Of a stretch of 64,000 bases of DNA, positions 50,264 through 59,095 are shown piece by piece. Under the pieces are notes generated by a model that was given only the letters and a program-made list of their open reading frames with translations, did not search any database and was not told where the DNA came from. Origin of the DNA: Dactylosporangium sucinum. GTDB lineage: Bacteria; Actinomycetota; Actinomycetes; Mycobacteriales; Micromonosporaceae. The position numbers were made by a program, and so were the translations under genes. The stretch is from contig NZ_BMPI01000002.1 in NCBI RefSeq assembly GCF_014647515.1, forward strand, positions 270,691 through 334,690. The letters are read 5' to 3'. Numbering within the stretch: position 1 is the first letter of the stretch; each line of letters opens with the position of its first letter.

Positions 50264-51835
50264 TCAGCCCTTTCTCTTGACGATTCGCCGCAAGGCCGGG
50301 CGGTCGGCGACCGCCACCCCGGCGAGGAAGACCACCACCACCACGACTCCGCACAGCATGCCCTGCGCAACGGCTCCACCCGCACCGGGGGTGCTGATCG
50401 CGCCACGGGCGGCGAGCCCGGCGACGACCGCGACGGTTCCCGACGCGACGGATGCGGCGAGGGTACGGAGGGTGCCGGCTAACGCCGCCGCGCCCGCCCT
50501 GCCGAGGATCGCGAACAGCAGCGCCGCCCCGAGCACGACCATGCCGGCCGAGTTCGCCGCGGCGAGCGCCGGCACCCGGTCGGCGACCGGCAGGACGACC
50601 GCGAGCAGCAGCGCGGCGCCGGCGACCGCGGCCCAGCCGAGCGCGGTCGCCGCCGCGGCCGGGTACGCGTTGGCCCCCGCGTACAGGGCGCGGGACAGCA
50701 GCGCGAACAGCCCGTAGCCGAGCAGGCCGGGCGCGAACCAGGCGATCGCCCCCGCCAGCGGCCCGATGGCGGGCGGGTGGGAAGCCGTGGCGGCGAGCAG
50801 CACCGCGATCGGCCGGGCCAGCACGATCAGCCCGGCGGCGCCGAGCGTGGTGAGCAGCACGACGGTGCGCACGGCCGGGGCGAGGACCCGCGCGAACCCC
50901 GCGCGGTCCTGCCTGGCGCCGTGCTCGGCGAGCGCCGGGTAGGTCGTGGTCGCCACCGGCACGGCAAGCACCGCCCAGGGCAGCAGGAAGATCGTCTGCG
51001 CCAGGCTGTACACGACGATCGCCCCCTCCCCGGCGTAGCTGGCGAGGCGGATGGCCAGGCCCAGCACGAGCTGCTGGGTGCCGACGGTGACGATGCCGGC
51101 GACGGCGAGCGGGCGCAGCGTCCGGACCGTCTCGACCGGCAGCCGGGTCGACGGCCGGACCCGCAGCCCGAGGCGGCTCATCGGGACGACCAGGCACAGC
51201 GAGAGGACGGCGACGGCGAGGGTGGTGCCGCCCGACAGCAGCAGGAGGTGCCCGCCGCTGACCCGGCCGAGATCCGTGCCACGGCCGGCGAGCAGACCGA
51301 AGGCCACATAGACGGTCATCACGGTGAGGCTCGACAGCAGCGGGGCGATGACGGGCCAGGCGAAGCGGCGGTACGTCTGGAGCGCGCCCGCCAGGACGAT
51401 GCCGACGCCGTACAACGGCAGCTGGGGCGCGAAGACCCGCAGCATGCCGGTGCCCGCGTCGACGACCTCGGCCGGCTGGCCGTCGGTGAGCAGGCCGACG
51501 AGCGGCCGGGCGGCGAGCGCCGTGATCAGCGCGATCGGGGTGAGCAGCAGGACGACCCAGGTGAGCAGGGCGGACACGGTCCGGCCGACGGTCTCGCGGT
51601 CGTCCTTGGCCGCCGGGCCGGCGAGCAGGGGGACGACGAGGCTGGCGAGGGCGCCGCCGGCGACCAGCTCGAAGATGATGTTGGGGATCGTGTTGGCGGC
51701 CTGGTAGGCGTTGCCGAGGTACGTGGGGCCGACGGACCAGTTGAAGACGAGAATGCGGGCAAATCCGGCAAGGCGGCTCAGAACGGTGAGGCCCGCGACG
51801 AGGACCGCCGCGCCGAACAGCCGCTTCGGCGTCAC
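50264..51835 (-). CDS. MurJ/MviN-like lipid flippase
   Basis: The 523-residue product starts at GTG 51835 (VTPKRLFGAAVLVAGLTVLSRLAGFARILVFNWSVGPTYLGNAYQAANTIPNIIFELVAGGALASLVVPLLAG), a clear MviN/MurJ beginning with the fenestrated MOP-exporter fold and about 13-14 helices. MurJ flips lipid II. This copy is linked to an MraY-like transferase and a GT4, so it may flip a different polyprenyl-diphosphate glycan or be a second MurJ. The GTG overlaps the upstream stop (GTGA). Confidence 0.93.
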   Translation of the reverse strand: MTPKRLFGAAVLVAGLTVLSRLAGFARILVFNWSVGPTYLGNAYQAANTIPNIIFELVAGGALASLVVPLLAGPAAKDDRETVGRTVSALLTWVVLLLTPIALITALAARPLVGLLTDGQPAEVVDAGTGMLRVFAPQLPLYGVGIVLAGALQTYRRFAWPVIAPLLSSLTVMTVYVAFGLLAGRGTDLGRVSGGHLLLLSGGTTLAVAVLSLCLVVPMSRLGLRVRPSTRLPVETVRTLRPLAVAGIVTVGTQQLVLGLAIRLASYAGEGAIVVYSLAQTIFLLPWAVLAVPVATTTYPALAEHGARQDRAGFARVLAPAVRTVVLLTTLGAAGLIVLARPIAVLLAATASHPPAIGPLAGAIAWFAPGLLGYGLFALLSRALYAGANAYPAAAATALGWAAVAGAALLLAVVLPVADRVPALAAANSAGMVVLGAALLFAILGRAGAAALAGTLRTLAASVASGTVAVVAGLAARGAISTPGAGGAVAQGMLCGVVVVVVFLAGVAVADRPALRRIVKRKG

Positions 51836-52851
51836 CCGCGCGGATACGGCCGCGGCCTGCGCCGCCCGTCTCGTTCGTCGGTCCCCGGGTCGTCCGCCTC
51901 GACCTCCCACAGTGCTTCCCGCGCCTGGCGGTCGTCCATGCCGCCCAGCGCCTCCCGCGCCTGGCGGTCGGCCCGCACCTCCCAGAGCGCCTCCTCCGCC
52001 CGCTCGCCGGCCTCGTCGGCCGCGTCCACGGGGGCGCCGGCCGGACGGCGGCCCCACTGGTCGATGCGGTGCAGCAGGGCGTTGCGCTCGATGACCTTGG
52101 TGAAGCTCACCTTCTCGCTCGCCGCGGTCAGGGCGACGATCCCGGCGAGCGCGGCGGCGCGGCCGAAGGTCCCGGTGCGGGCGGCGTACGCGGTGCCGAG
52201 CAGCGCGCCGAGCGCGTTGGCCCCGGCGTCGCCGAGCATGATCTCCTCGTCGAGGTCGGCCGGCAGCAGCGCGCTCGCGGCGCCGAGCGTGCCGGCCGCG
52301 ATGCCGCTGCCCGCCAGGGGCGCGCCGACGATCAGGCCCGCCTTCACGGCCCGGCCGGGGCGCAGGTCGAGCAGGTTGAACAGGTTCGCGGCGCCGGCGA
52401 TGACCCCGGCGCCGAGCAGCACGTCGACCGCCCGCTTGCGGGGCAGCAGCGCGGCCGCGACCAGGCCGGCGGCGCCGACCCCGGCGATCTTGACCAGGCC
52501 GCTGGTGACCCGGCCCTCGCGCAGCGCGCCGACGTGGCCGCGGAAGCCCTTGGCGGCGTGCTCGGGCCGCCCGCCGACCAGGTCGTCGTAGAACCCGACC
52601 GCACCGGCGCCGAGGCCCGCCACCGCGGTCGCGGCAACCACCCGGCCGCCCGCCTTCCGACCCGTGGCCGCGCCGACGACGGCGCCCGCGGTGGCGCCCA
52701 GGGCCAGGGCCGGGCCGCCCGCGAGGGAGACGGTGCGGCCGCGGAAGTTGGTGCGGTCGAGCGCCGGGTTGCCGGCCAGGGCGCGCACGGAGGCGCGGGC
52801 GACGGTGCCGCCGACCGGACCGGCCAGCAGGCGGAGCAGCCTACGAACCAT
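51832..52851 (-). CDS. MraY/WecA-like polyprenyl-phosphate glycosyl-1-phosphate transferase
   Basis: The 339-residue membrane protein has the PNPT motifs VGFYDDLVGGRP (DD pair), AANLFNLLDLRPGRAVKAG (N-x3-N/D) and IMLGDAGANALGALLGTAY. The usual cytoplasmic HIGH-type loop is replaced by a divergent C-terminal segment (FTKVIERNALLHRIDQWGRRP). A charged tail carries two DRQAREAL repeats. It probably loads HexNAc-1-P or a similar group onto undecaprenyl phosphate. It is coupled to the MurJ-like gene and overlaps mctB by 11 bp. Confidence 0.9.
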   Translation of the reverse strand: MVRRLLRLLAGPVGGTVARASVRALAGNPALDRTNFRGRTVSLAGGPALALGATAGAVVGAATGRKAGGRVVAATAVAGLGAGAVGFYDDLVGGRPEHAAKGFRGHVGALREGRVTSGLVKIAGVGAAGLVAAALLPRKRAVDVLLGAGVIAGAANLFNLLDLRPGRAVKAGLIVGAPLAGSGIAAGTLGAASALLPADLDEEIMLGDAGANALGALLGTAYAARTGTFGRAAALAGIVALTAASEKVSFTKVIERNALLHRIDQWGRRPAGAPVDAADEAGERAEEALWEVRADRQAREALGGMDDRQAREALWEVEADDPGTDERDGRRRPRPYPRG

Positions 52852-53785
52852 TGGCCGCGCTCACCGTCTTCGGTAGCAGGCTGGTCGCGCCGTCGCCGAT
52901 GCCGTAGTGGCCGGTCTTGCCGCCCAGCCGTTCGACCACCGCCATGACCGCGGCGACCTGCCCGTACGCCGTCACCGCGTTGTCGACCGTGGACACCGAC
53001 TTGGCGATCGAGGCGTCACCTCGGACCGCCGACACCAGGCCGTTGGCGGAGAGCCCGGCGACCACGACCCGCCCGGCCAGGTCGAACCGGCTGGCGATGG
53101 TCAGCGCGGCGGCGTTGCGCTCCTTGGCGTCCTTGCCGCTGGCGGGCGCCCCGGCGACCACGATCACCGCCTCCGCGGGGGTCTTGAAGTCGCCCTGCAG
53201 GCCGATGAAGCCGTTCCTCTCGTAGCTGCTGAGCACCGTGCGCGTGCCCTCGACCTGCGCCGCGCCGGACTTGCCGACGAGCACCGCGGCGAGCAGCGCG
53301 GCCGAGGTGTCGACGCCGTTGGACTCGGCGGGCAGCGCGCCGCTCACGGCCGGCGGCGCCGACGAGTCGGCCAGGTCGAGCAGAAAGTCGCTGCTGGTGG
53401 CGGCGGTGAACTTCTCCTTGATGGTGAGCGTGCCGGTGAGCTTCGCGCCGGCCGTCTCGAGCGTGTTGGCGATGCCCTCGGTGGCCGCGTCGACGTCGTC
53501 GTCGCTGCCGTCGAACTTGACCAGGAGCACGTTGCGGTTGGTCAGCTTGCCGTTGAGCAGCATCGGGGCGACCTCGGTCGCGAAGTCGGCGTTCTTCTTC
53601 AGCTCCGCCCGCGACTGCTCCAGGTCGTCCCGCAGCTGCTGCTTCTCGTCGGTGATCTTGTTGACCTGGTCGTTGAGGTTCTCGGCGAGCGGCCCGTTGG
53701 CCGCCGCGGTCCCCACGACGAGGCCGATGGCGAGCGCCAGGAAGACGGCGGCCAGCGACACCACGTGGTACCGGAAGTTGATCAC
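52841..53785 (-). CDS. mctB: Copper transporter family protein MctB-like
   Basis: The 314-residue product has one N-terminal membrane segment (MINFRYHVVSLAAVFLALAIGLVVGTAAANGPL), a coiled-coil (LNDQVNKITDEKQQLRDDLEQSRAELKKNADFATEV) and a periplasmic or extracytoplasmic domain. MINFRYHVVSLAAVFLALAIG is the hallmark of the DUF3186/MctB family. M. tuberculosis MctB (Rv1698) lowers intracellular copper and lies next to the SteA homologue, as here. A direct copper role in this organism is inferred. Confidence 0.93.
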   Translation of the reverse strand: MINFRYHVVSLAAVFLALAIGLVVGTAAANGPLAENLNDQVNKITDEKQQLRDDLEQSRAELKKNADFATEVAPMLLNGKLTNRNVLLVKFDGSDDDVDAATEGIANTLETAGAKLTGTLTIKEKFTAATSSDFLLDLADSSAPPAVSGALPAESNGVDTSAALLAAVLVGKSGAAQVEGTRTVLSSYERNGFIGLQGDFKTPAEAVIVVAGAPASGKDAKERNAAALTIASRFDLAGRVVVAGLSANGLVSAVRGDASIAKSVSTVDNAVTAYGQVAAVMAVVERLGGKTGHYGIGDGATSLLPKTVSAANGS

Positions 53786-53810
53786 AACAAATCGCCTGTC
53801 TAGTCGCCCA

Positions 53811-54983
53811 CTACGAGAACAGCGTGAAGATCAGGTTGTCCCACCACTCGGCGATGACGCTGAGGTAGGCCCGCCCGATCGTGGTGACGGCCAGCGCGGC
53901 GGCCATCGCGGCGATTGCCGATGCGAGCAGCAGGATCAGCGACGAGCCGGAGAGGCTCTGCCGGTACAGCCGGGAGACACCCTTGGCATCGACCAGTTTG
54001 CCACCGAGCTTCAGCCGGGTCAGGAAGGTCGAGGCCATGCCGCCGCGGCCCTTGTCGAGGAACTCGATGAGGGTGTTGTGGGTGCCGACCGCCACCAGGA
54101 GCGACGCGCCCTTCTCGTCGGCCAGCAGCATCGCGATGTCCTCGCTGGTCGCGGCGGCCGGGAAGGTGATCGCCTCGACCCCGAGCCGCTGCACGCGGGC
54201 GAGGCCGGGCGCGCGCCCGTCGGGGTACGCGTGCACGACGACCTCCGCGCCGCAGCGCAGCACGTCGTCGCTCACCGAGTCCATGTCGCCGATGATCATG
54301 TCGGGCGTGTACCCGGCCTCGACCAGCGCGTCCGCGCCGCCGTCGACGCCGATGAGGACCGGCTTGTACTCCCGGATGTAGGGCCGCAGCACGTCGATGT
54401 CGGCCTTGTAGTCGTAGCCACGCACGACGATCAGGCAGTGCCGCCCGGCGATCTCGGTCTGCACCTCGGGCACGCCGACGCCGTCGAGCAGCAGGGCGCG
54501 CTCCTGCTTGAGATACTCCATCGTGTTCGCGGCGAACGCCTCGAGCTGCACCGACAGCCCCTCGCGCGCGTCGGCCATCGCCTCGGCCACGGAGTCGGCG
54601 TCCTGCCGCACCCCCTTGGCGACGGCGTCCTCGCCCACGTAGACGGTGTCACCCTCGACGCGGACCACGTCGCCCTCGCGCAGCCGCTCGAACAGCTCCT
54701 CGCCCAGGCCGTCGACGAGCGGGATGCCGGCCTTGACCAGCCCCTCGGGCCCCAGGTTGGGATAGCGGCCGGAGACCGACGGCTTCGCGTTCAGCACCGC
54801 CGCCACCCCGGCCGCCACGAGAGAGTCGGCCGCGACCCGGTCCAGGTCGACGTGGTCGATGACCGCGATGTCACCCGGGCGCAGGCGACCCACCAGGCGC
54901 TTCGTCCGCCGATCCAGCCGCACAACGCCACCGATGACACCCGGCTCGGCGGGCCGGGTGCGGCGTAGAGTTGGTAGTCGCAT
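53811..54983 (-). CDS. steA: Septation protein SteA
   Basis: The 390-residue product (ATG 54983, MRLPTLRRTRPAEPGVIGGVVRLDRRTKRLVGRLRPGDIAVIDHVDLDRVAADSLVAAGVAAVLNAKPSVSGRYPNLGPE) belongs to the SteA family, with a thiamin-pyrophosphokinase-like central domain (VLIGVDGGADALVEAGYTPDMIIGDMDSVSDD) and a C-terminal membrane helix (LILLLASAIAAMAAALAVTTIG). In Corynebacterium SteA works with SteB in daughter-cell separation. An ATG at 54992 is three codons upstream. The MctB-like protein next door is structurally comparable to SteB (single TM plus coiled coil). Confidence 0.94.
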   Translation of the reverse strand: MRLPTLRRTRPAEPGVIGGVVRLDRRTKRLVGRLRPGDIAVIDHVDLDRVAADSLVAAGVAAVLNAKPSVSGRYPNLGPEGLVKAGIPLVDGLGEELFERLREGDVVRVEGDTVYVGEDAVAKGVRQDADSVAEAMADAREGLSVQLEAFAANTMEYLKQERALLLDGVGVPEVQTEIAGRHCLIVVRGYDYKADIDVLRPYIREYKPVLIGVDGGADALVEAGYTPDMIIGDMDSVSDDVLRCGAEVVVHAYPDGRAPGLARVQRLGVEAITFPAAATSEDIAMLLADEKGASLLVAVGTHNTLIEFLDKGRGGMASTFLTRLKLGGKLVDAKGVSRLYRQSLSGSSLILLLASAIAAMAAALAVTTIGRAYLSVIAEWWDNLIFTLFS

Positions 54984-55064
54984 CGCATCCATCCTGGCAT
55001 GGACCCTTCCGGAAAGCCGCGCGCGACATGTTCACGACCAGGTGGAACGCCCTCTTCAGGGGTT

Positions 55065-55086
55065 GGACGTGACGCCCGTCACGTCC
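55065..55086. promoter_or_regulatory. 22-bp perfect palindrome upstream of the PASTA gene
   Basis: GGACGTGACG and its exact reverse complement flank a CC centre. It lies in the gap between steA (start 54983) and the PASTA gene (start 55179). It is followed by a small GTGTC/GACAC hairpin and an AT-rich TATTTA (about 55120). It is a likely operator or a divergent control element; the binding protein is unknown. Confidence 0.55.
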
Positions 55087-55178
55087 CGGTAGTGTCAAGC
55101 AGCCGACACTCGGCGTGCGTATTTACGACGCTCCCCGCCCCCTCAAGTCTGCAGAGGGACCACCGTGAGGAGCGCCAG

Positions 55179-55391
55179 ATGGAGACCTTGTCGTCGATCC
55201 GCTTGACCCGCGTGCCCAACCTGGCCGGCCAGACCCCGACCGAGGCCGCGGCCGCCCTGCGCGCCGCGGGCCTGGAGCTGGGCGTGATCCGCGAGGTCGG
55301 CGCCTCCACCCGCCCCACGGTCCGCGAGCAGTCGACGCTCGCCCTGACGGTGGCCCCGGTGGGAACCCGGGTGAACCTCCTCGTCGGGTGA
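55179..55391 (+). CDS. Stand-alone single PASTA domain protein
   Basis: The 70-residue product starts at ATG 55179 behind GTGAGGAG. Nearly all of it is one PASTA domain: VPNLAGQTPTEAAAALRAAGLELGVIREVGASTRPTVREQSTLALTVAPVGTRVNLLVG. PASTA domains bind muropeptides or beta-lactams outside the cell, but there is no signal peptide or membrane helix here. It may be cytoplasmic or a fragment of a former kinase or PBP. A good ribosome site favours a real gene. It is convergent with the DedA gene, 10 bp apart. Confidence 0.75.
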   Translation: METLSSIRLTRVPNLAGQTPTEAAAALRAAGLELGVIREVGASTRPTVREQSTLALTVAPVGTRVNLLVG

Positions 55392-55401
55392 CCCGCCCGG
55401 G

Positions 55402-56148
55402 CTACGCACCGTCCGGCTCGGTCGCGGCACGATCCGACCGCTCCACGACCGCACTCTCTCCCACGACCGCGCCGTCCCCCACGACCGCGCCGTCACCCAG
55501 CACCGCGCCTTCACCCACGACCGCGCCCTCCTCCGCGGCGGGGCTGGCCGGCGCCTCGGCGAGCTCGGCCGGTGGCGGCGGCGTCCACCGCCGGACGAGC
55601 TCGGCGAACCCGAGCAGCAGGGCCGCCCCGGCGTACGCGAGCAGCAACGCCTTCCACGGCCGGCCCTGGAAGAAGAGCCCGCAGGCGTACCCGATGAGTC
55701 CGGCCATCGTCGCCCAGACGCTCACCCCGACCGCCGTCCAGGCCTGGAAGCGCAGCGGCGGATAGCCGACGACTCCGGCGGCAAGGGCCGAGGCCGACCG
55801 CCCACCGGGCAGGTACCGCGCGAAGACGAGCACCTGCCCACCCCGGCTGGCGAGGGTGCGGCGAGCCCAGGAGTACGCGGCCAGCCCTCGGGACTTCCCC
55901 TGCAGCCGCCGCAGCACCCCGGCCCCGGCCCGGACCCCGATCCGGTACGAAACGACATCCCCGACAAAAGCCCCACTGGCGGCGGCCGCGATGACGAGCG
56001 CGATGGCGGGATGCCCGGTCTCGGCGGAGGCAACAGCGACAGCGATCAACGTGGACTCGCTGGGCGACAACGGCACGATGGCGTCGAGGCCGGCCACCAC
56101 GAACACGATCACGATGATCCAGGGCGAGGCCGCGACGGTGTCCACCAC
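55402..56148 (-). CDS. DedA family membrane protein with repetitive C-terminal tail
   Basis: The product of about 248 residues has the DedA/SNARE-associated pattern DAIVPLSPSESTLIAVAVA...AASGAFVGDVVSYRIGVRAG and VFARYLPGGRSASALAAGVVGYPPLRFQAW, with the conserved Arg/Gly of DedA transporters. These proteins recycle undecaprenyl phosphate or flip lipids. The C-terminal about 50 residues repeat GEGAVLGDGAVVGDGAVVGES. GTG 56148 is preferred, with GTAGG at a suitable distance; GTG 56145 and TTG 56157 are alternatives. Confidence 0.9.
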   Translation of the reverse strand: MVDTVAASPWIIVIVFVVAGLDAIVPLSPSESTLIAVAVASAETGHPAIALVIAAAASGAFVGDVVSYRIGVRAGAGVLRRLQGKSRGLAAYSWARRTLASRGGQVLVFARYLPGGRSASALAAGVVGYPPLRFQAWTAVGVSVWATMAGLIGYACGLFFQGRPWKALLLAYAGAALLLGFAELVRRWTPPPPAELAEAPASPAAEEGAVVGEGAVLGDGAVVGDGAVVGESAVVERSDRAATEPDGA

Positions 56149-56192
56149 AGCGCGCAACCTACGGCGACGAGACGAACACCAAGCGGCTCATT

Positions 56193-56212
56193 GTTGACCG
56201 CACGAGGTCAAC
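56193..56212. promoter_or_regulatory. Inverted repeat GTTGACC-N6-GGTCAAC
   Basis: A perfect 7-bp inverted repeat lies 45 bp upstream of the dedA start, in the 253-bp gap between recN and dedA. Its left arm contains TTGACC, which on the minus strand pairs with a -35-like TTGACC. It may be an operator for dedA. Confidence 0.45.
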
Positions 56213-56320
56213 TCGCCCGCGGAACCCGGACGCCACCCGCCTCGACCTACTCCGATGCCACGACGGCCCAGCCGAGTGTCGCACCCCGTCACCGGCGCAC
56301 CCGAACCCCCGACGGGCAGC

Positions 56321-56337
56321 AGGTCCGCTGCGGACCT
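56321..56337 (-). terminator. Hairpin downstream of recN
   Basis: AGGTCCG-CTG-CGGACCT forms a perfect 7-bp stem with a 3-base loop, 65 bases after the recN stop. No U-tract is present. It is a modest terminator candidate. Confidence 0.45.
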
Positions 56338-56401
56338 CACCCCACGGGACACCCTGCGGCGGGCACACCCCTCCCCCAGGGCCGGAGGGAGGCCGCCCGG
56401 A

Positions 56402-58159
56402 CTAGTGCGACGCCTTCTCCCGATCCGCCACCGACAGCAGCTCCTCGGCGTGCGCGATCCCCAGATCCGAATCCGGCAACCCGGCCAGCATCCGCGCCAG
56501 CTCCCGAGCCCGATCCGTGTGCTCCACGACCCGCACCCCGCTCGTCGTGACCGCGCCCCCGGTGTCCTTCGCCACGACCAGATGCCGGTCGGCGAAGGCG
56601 GCCACCTGCGGCAGGTGCGTCACCACGAGCACCTGGTGGTCGCGGGCCAGCCGGGCCAGCCGCTTGCCGATCTCGACCGCCGCCGTGCCACCGACACCCG
56701 CGTCGACCTCGTCGAAGACCAGGGTGGGCGGGCCGCCGACGCCCGCGAACACGACCTCGATCGCGAGCATCACCCGGGACAGCTCGCCGCCCGAGGCGCC
56801 CTTCTGCAGCGGCTGGGCGGGGGCGCCCGGGTGCGGCAGGAGGCGCAGCTCGATGTCGTCGGCGCCGTCCGGGCCGACGCCGCACTCGGCGCCGGTGGGC
56901 GTGGGGACGGTCGGGCCGTTGCCGGCCGGCTTGGGGACGACGACGACCTCGATGCGGGCGTGCGGCATCGCCAGCCCGGCCAGCTCGACCGTCACGTCGG
57001 CGGCGAAGCGGCCGGCGGCCTCGCGGCGCGCGGTGGACAGCACCGTCGCCAGCTCGGCGACCTCGCCGTGGAGCCGCTGCCGCTCCCGGTCGAGCTCCTC
57101 GAGCAGCTCGTCGGAGGTGTCGAGCTCGGCGAGCTTGGTGCGGGCCTTGTCGGCCCAGGCGACGACCCCGTCGACGTCCTCGGCGTACTTCCGCGTGAGG
57201 GCCCGCAGCGCCGCCCGCCGCTCATACACCTCCTGGAGGCGCCCGGGGTCGGCGTCAAGCGACGCCAGATAGGTGCCCAGCTCGGTCGACACGTCACCGG
57301 CGAGGGTCGCCACCTCGTCGAGGCGGGCCGCCAGCTCCCCGAGCACGCGGTCGACGCCGGCCTGGGCCTCCATGGTGCGGCGGGCCGTCGAGATCAGGCT
57401 CAGCACGTCGGTGACGTCGTCGCCCTCGCCGGTGCCCGCGAGGGCCACGTGCGCGAGCTGGGCCGCGCTGCGCAGCCCCTCGACGTGCTCCAGGCGCTGG
57501 GCCTCCTCGCGGAGCAGCTCGTCCTCGCCGGGCTGCGGGTCGACGCGGCTGATCTCGTCGAGGCCGAGCCGCAGCAGGTCGGCCTCCTGCGAACGCTGCC
57601 GGGCGTTGGCGCGGCGGTCGGCGAGGTCCTCCTCGACGGCCCGCCACCGCTGGTAGACCTCGGCGAACCGGCCGAGCAGCTTCTCGTGCTCCGGCCCCGC
57701 GTAGCGGTCGAGCGCGCCCCGCTGCTCGGCCGGGCGCAGCAGCCGCAGCTGGTCGGACTGGCCGTGCAGGGCGAACACCCGCTCGCCGACCTCGGCCAGG
57801 ACCGCGACCGGCACCGTGCGCCCGCCGACGTGGGCGCGGGAGCGGCCCTCGACCGTCAGCGTGCGGCTCATCAGCAGGGTGCCGTCGTCCTCGACCTCGC
57901 CGCCCGCCTCGGACACCCTGCTCTGCACGGCGGCGCGCACGTGCGCGGGCAGGGTCAGCCGGCCGTCGACCGTGGCCCGGCCCGGCTCGGCGCGCACCCG
58001 CCCCGCGTCGGCGCGGCCGCCGAAGAGCAGGTTGAGGCTGGTCACGACCATGGTCTTGCCCGCGCCGGTCTCACCTGTGATCACGGTCAGGCCCGGCCCG
58101 AGGGGCAGCGTGGCGTCTTCGATCACGCCCAGTCCGGTAATGCGGAGTTCCTCCAGCAC
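56402..58159 (-). CDS. recN: DNA repair protein RecN
   Basis: The 585-residue SMC-like ATPase starts at GTG 58159 (VLEELRITGLGVIEDATLPLGPGLTVITGETGAGKTMVVTSLNLLFGG). Walker A is GETGAGKT, long coiled coils span about residues 150-370, the signature is GASGGELSRVMLAIE and Walker B is TLVFDEVDAGVGG. RecN acts in double-strand break repair. Gene order ppnK-recN-steA is conserved, here interrupted by DedA and a PASTA gene. Confidence 0.96.
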   Translation of the reverse strand: MLEELRITGLGVIEDATLPLGPGLTVITGETGAGKTMVVTSLNLLFGGRADAGRVRAEPGRATVDGRLTLPAHVRAAVQSRVSEAGGEVEDDGTLLMSRTLTVEGRSRAHVGGRTVPVAVLAEVGERVFALHGQSDQLRLLRPAEQRGALDRYAGPEHEKLLGRFAEVYQRWRAVEEDLADRRANARQRSQEADLLRLGLDEISRVDPQPGEDELLREEAQRLEHVEGLRSAAQLAHVALAGTGEGDDVTDVLSLISTARRTMEAQAGVDRVLGELAARLDEVATLAGDVSTELGTYLASLDADPGRLQEVYERRAALRALTRKYAEDVDGVVAWADKARTKLAELDTSDELLEELDRERQRLHGEVAELATVLSTARREAAGRFAADVTVELAGLAMPHARIEVVVVPKPAGNGPTVPTPTGAECGVGPDGADDIELRLLPHPGAPAQPLQKGASGGELSRVMLAIEVVFAGVGGPPTLVFDEVDAGVGGTAAVEIGKRLARLARDHQVLVVTHLPQVAAFADRHLVVAKDTGGAVTTSGVRVVEHTDRARELARMLAGLPDSDLGIAHAEELLSVADREKASH

Positions 58160-58197
58160 GTCAGAGACACTAGCCGCGAGGTACGACAGTTCTCCAC

Positions 58198-59091
58198 TCA
58201 GCCGTGCCGTTTGTTGTGCCGCCAACCCTCGACCGGGAGACCGAACTTCGCCACGAGCCGGTCGGTGAACGCCCGCTCACGCAGCCGGACCACGCGGACG
58301 GGCAACGCTCCCCGCCGTACCGTCACCGTCGATCCGGGCGCGAGATCCATGACCCGCCGTCCGTCGCACGACAGGAGGGCGAAGCTCGTGAACGGCTCGA
58401 CGTTGACCGTGATCGTCGACGACGGCGCGATCACCAGGGGCCGGCTGAACAGGGCGTGCGCGCTGATCGGCACGAGCAGCAGGGCCTCCAGCTCGGGCCA
58501 CACGACGGGGCCGCCGGCCGAGAACGCGTACGCGGTCGAGCCGGTCGGCGTGGCACACACCACCCCGTCGCAGCCGTACCGCGACAACGGCCGCCCGTCG
58601 ACCTCGACGAGCAGCTCCAGCATCTTCTCGCGGGCGCCCTTCTCGACGGTGACCTCGTTGAGAGCCCAGGAGTTCCCGATGAGCCGCCCGTCGTGCTCGG
58701 CGGTGACGTCGATCGTGAGCCGCTCGTCGACGGTGTACGTCCCCTCGACGACCTCCCGCACCGCCTTGTCGACGTCGCCGATCTCGGCCTCGGCGAGGAA
58801 CCCGACCTTGCCCAGGTTGATCCCGAGCAGCGGCGCCTTCGCGGGCCGGGCCAGCTCCGCCGCGCGCAGCAGGGTGCCGTCGCCGCCGAGCGCGAACACG
58901 ATCTCGACCCCCTGCGCGGCAGCCTCACCACTCACCGGCACCGCACGCGGAATCTCCAGCTGCGCCGCCTCCTCGGCGAGGACCCGCACGGTGAAGCCGT
59001 TGTCGACGAGGTCGGCCGCGACGACCCGGGCGTGCTCGTTGTTGCTCGCCTTGCCGGTATGCGTGACGAGCAGGGCCTCACGCGCGCTCAT
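58198..59091 (-). CDS. nadK: NAD kinase
   Basis: The 297-residue product starts at ATG 59091, with GGAGG of linker repeat copy 5 four bases upstream. It has the NAD kinase motifs FALGGDGTLLRAAELARP (GGDGT) and CDGVVCATPTGSTAYAFSAGGPVVWPELEALLLVPISAHALFSRPLV. It phosphorylates NAD to NADP. It lies between tlyA and recN as in M. tuberculosis. An in-frame upstream reading through the repeat (GPERSGG) is repeat-derived. Confidence 0.97.
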   Translation of the reverse strand: MSAREALLVTHTGKASNNEHARVVAADLVDNGFTVRVLAEEAAQLEIPRAVPVSGEAAAQGVEIVFALGGDGTLLRAAELARPAKAPLLGINLGKVGFLAEAEIGDVDKAVREVVEGTYTVDERLTIDVTAEHDGRLIGNSWALNEVTVEKGAREKMLELLVEVDGRPLSRYGCDGVVCATPTGSTAYAFSAGGPVVWPELEALLLVPISAHALFSRPLVIAPSSTITVNVEPFTSFALLSCDGRRVMDLAPGSTVTVRRGALPVRVVRLRERAFTDRLVAKFGLPVEGWRHNKRHG

Positions 59092-59095
59092 TCGA

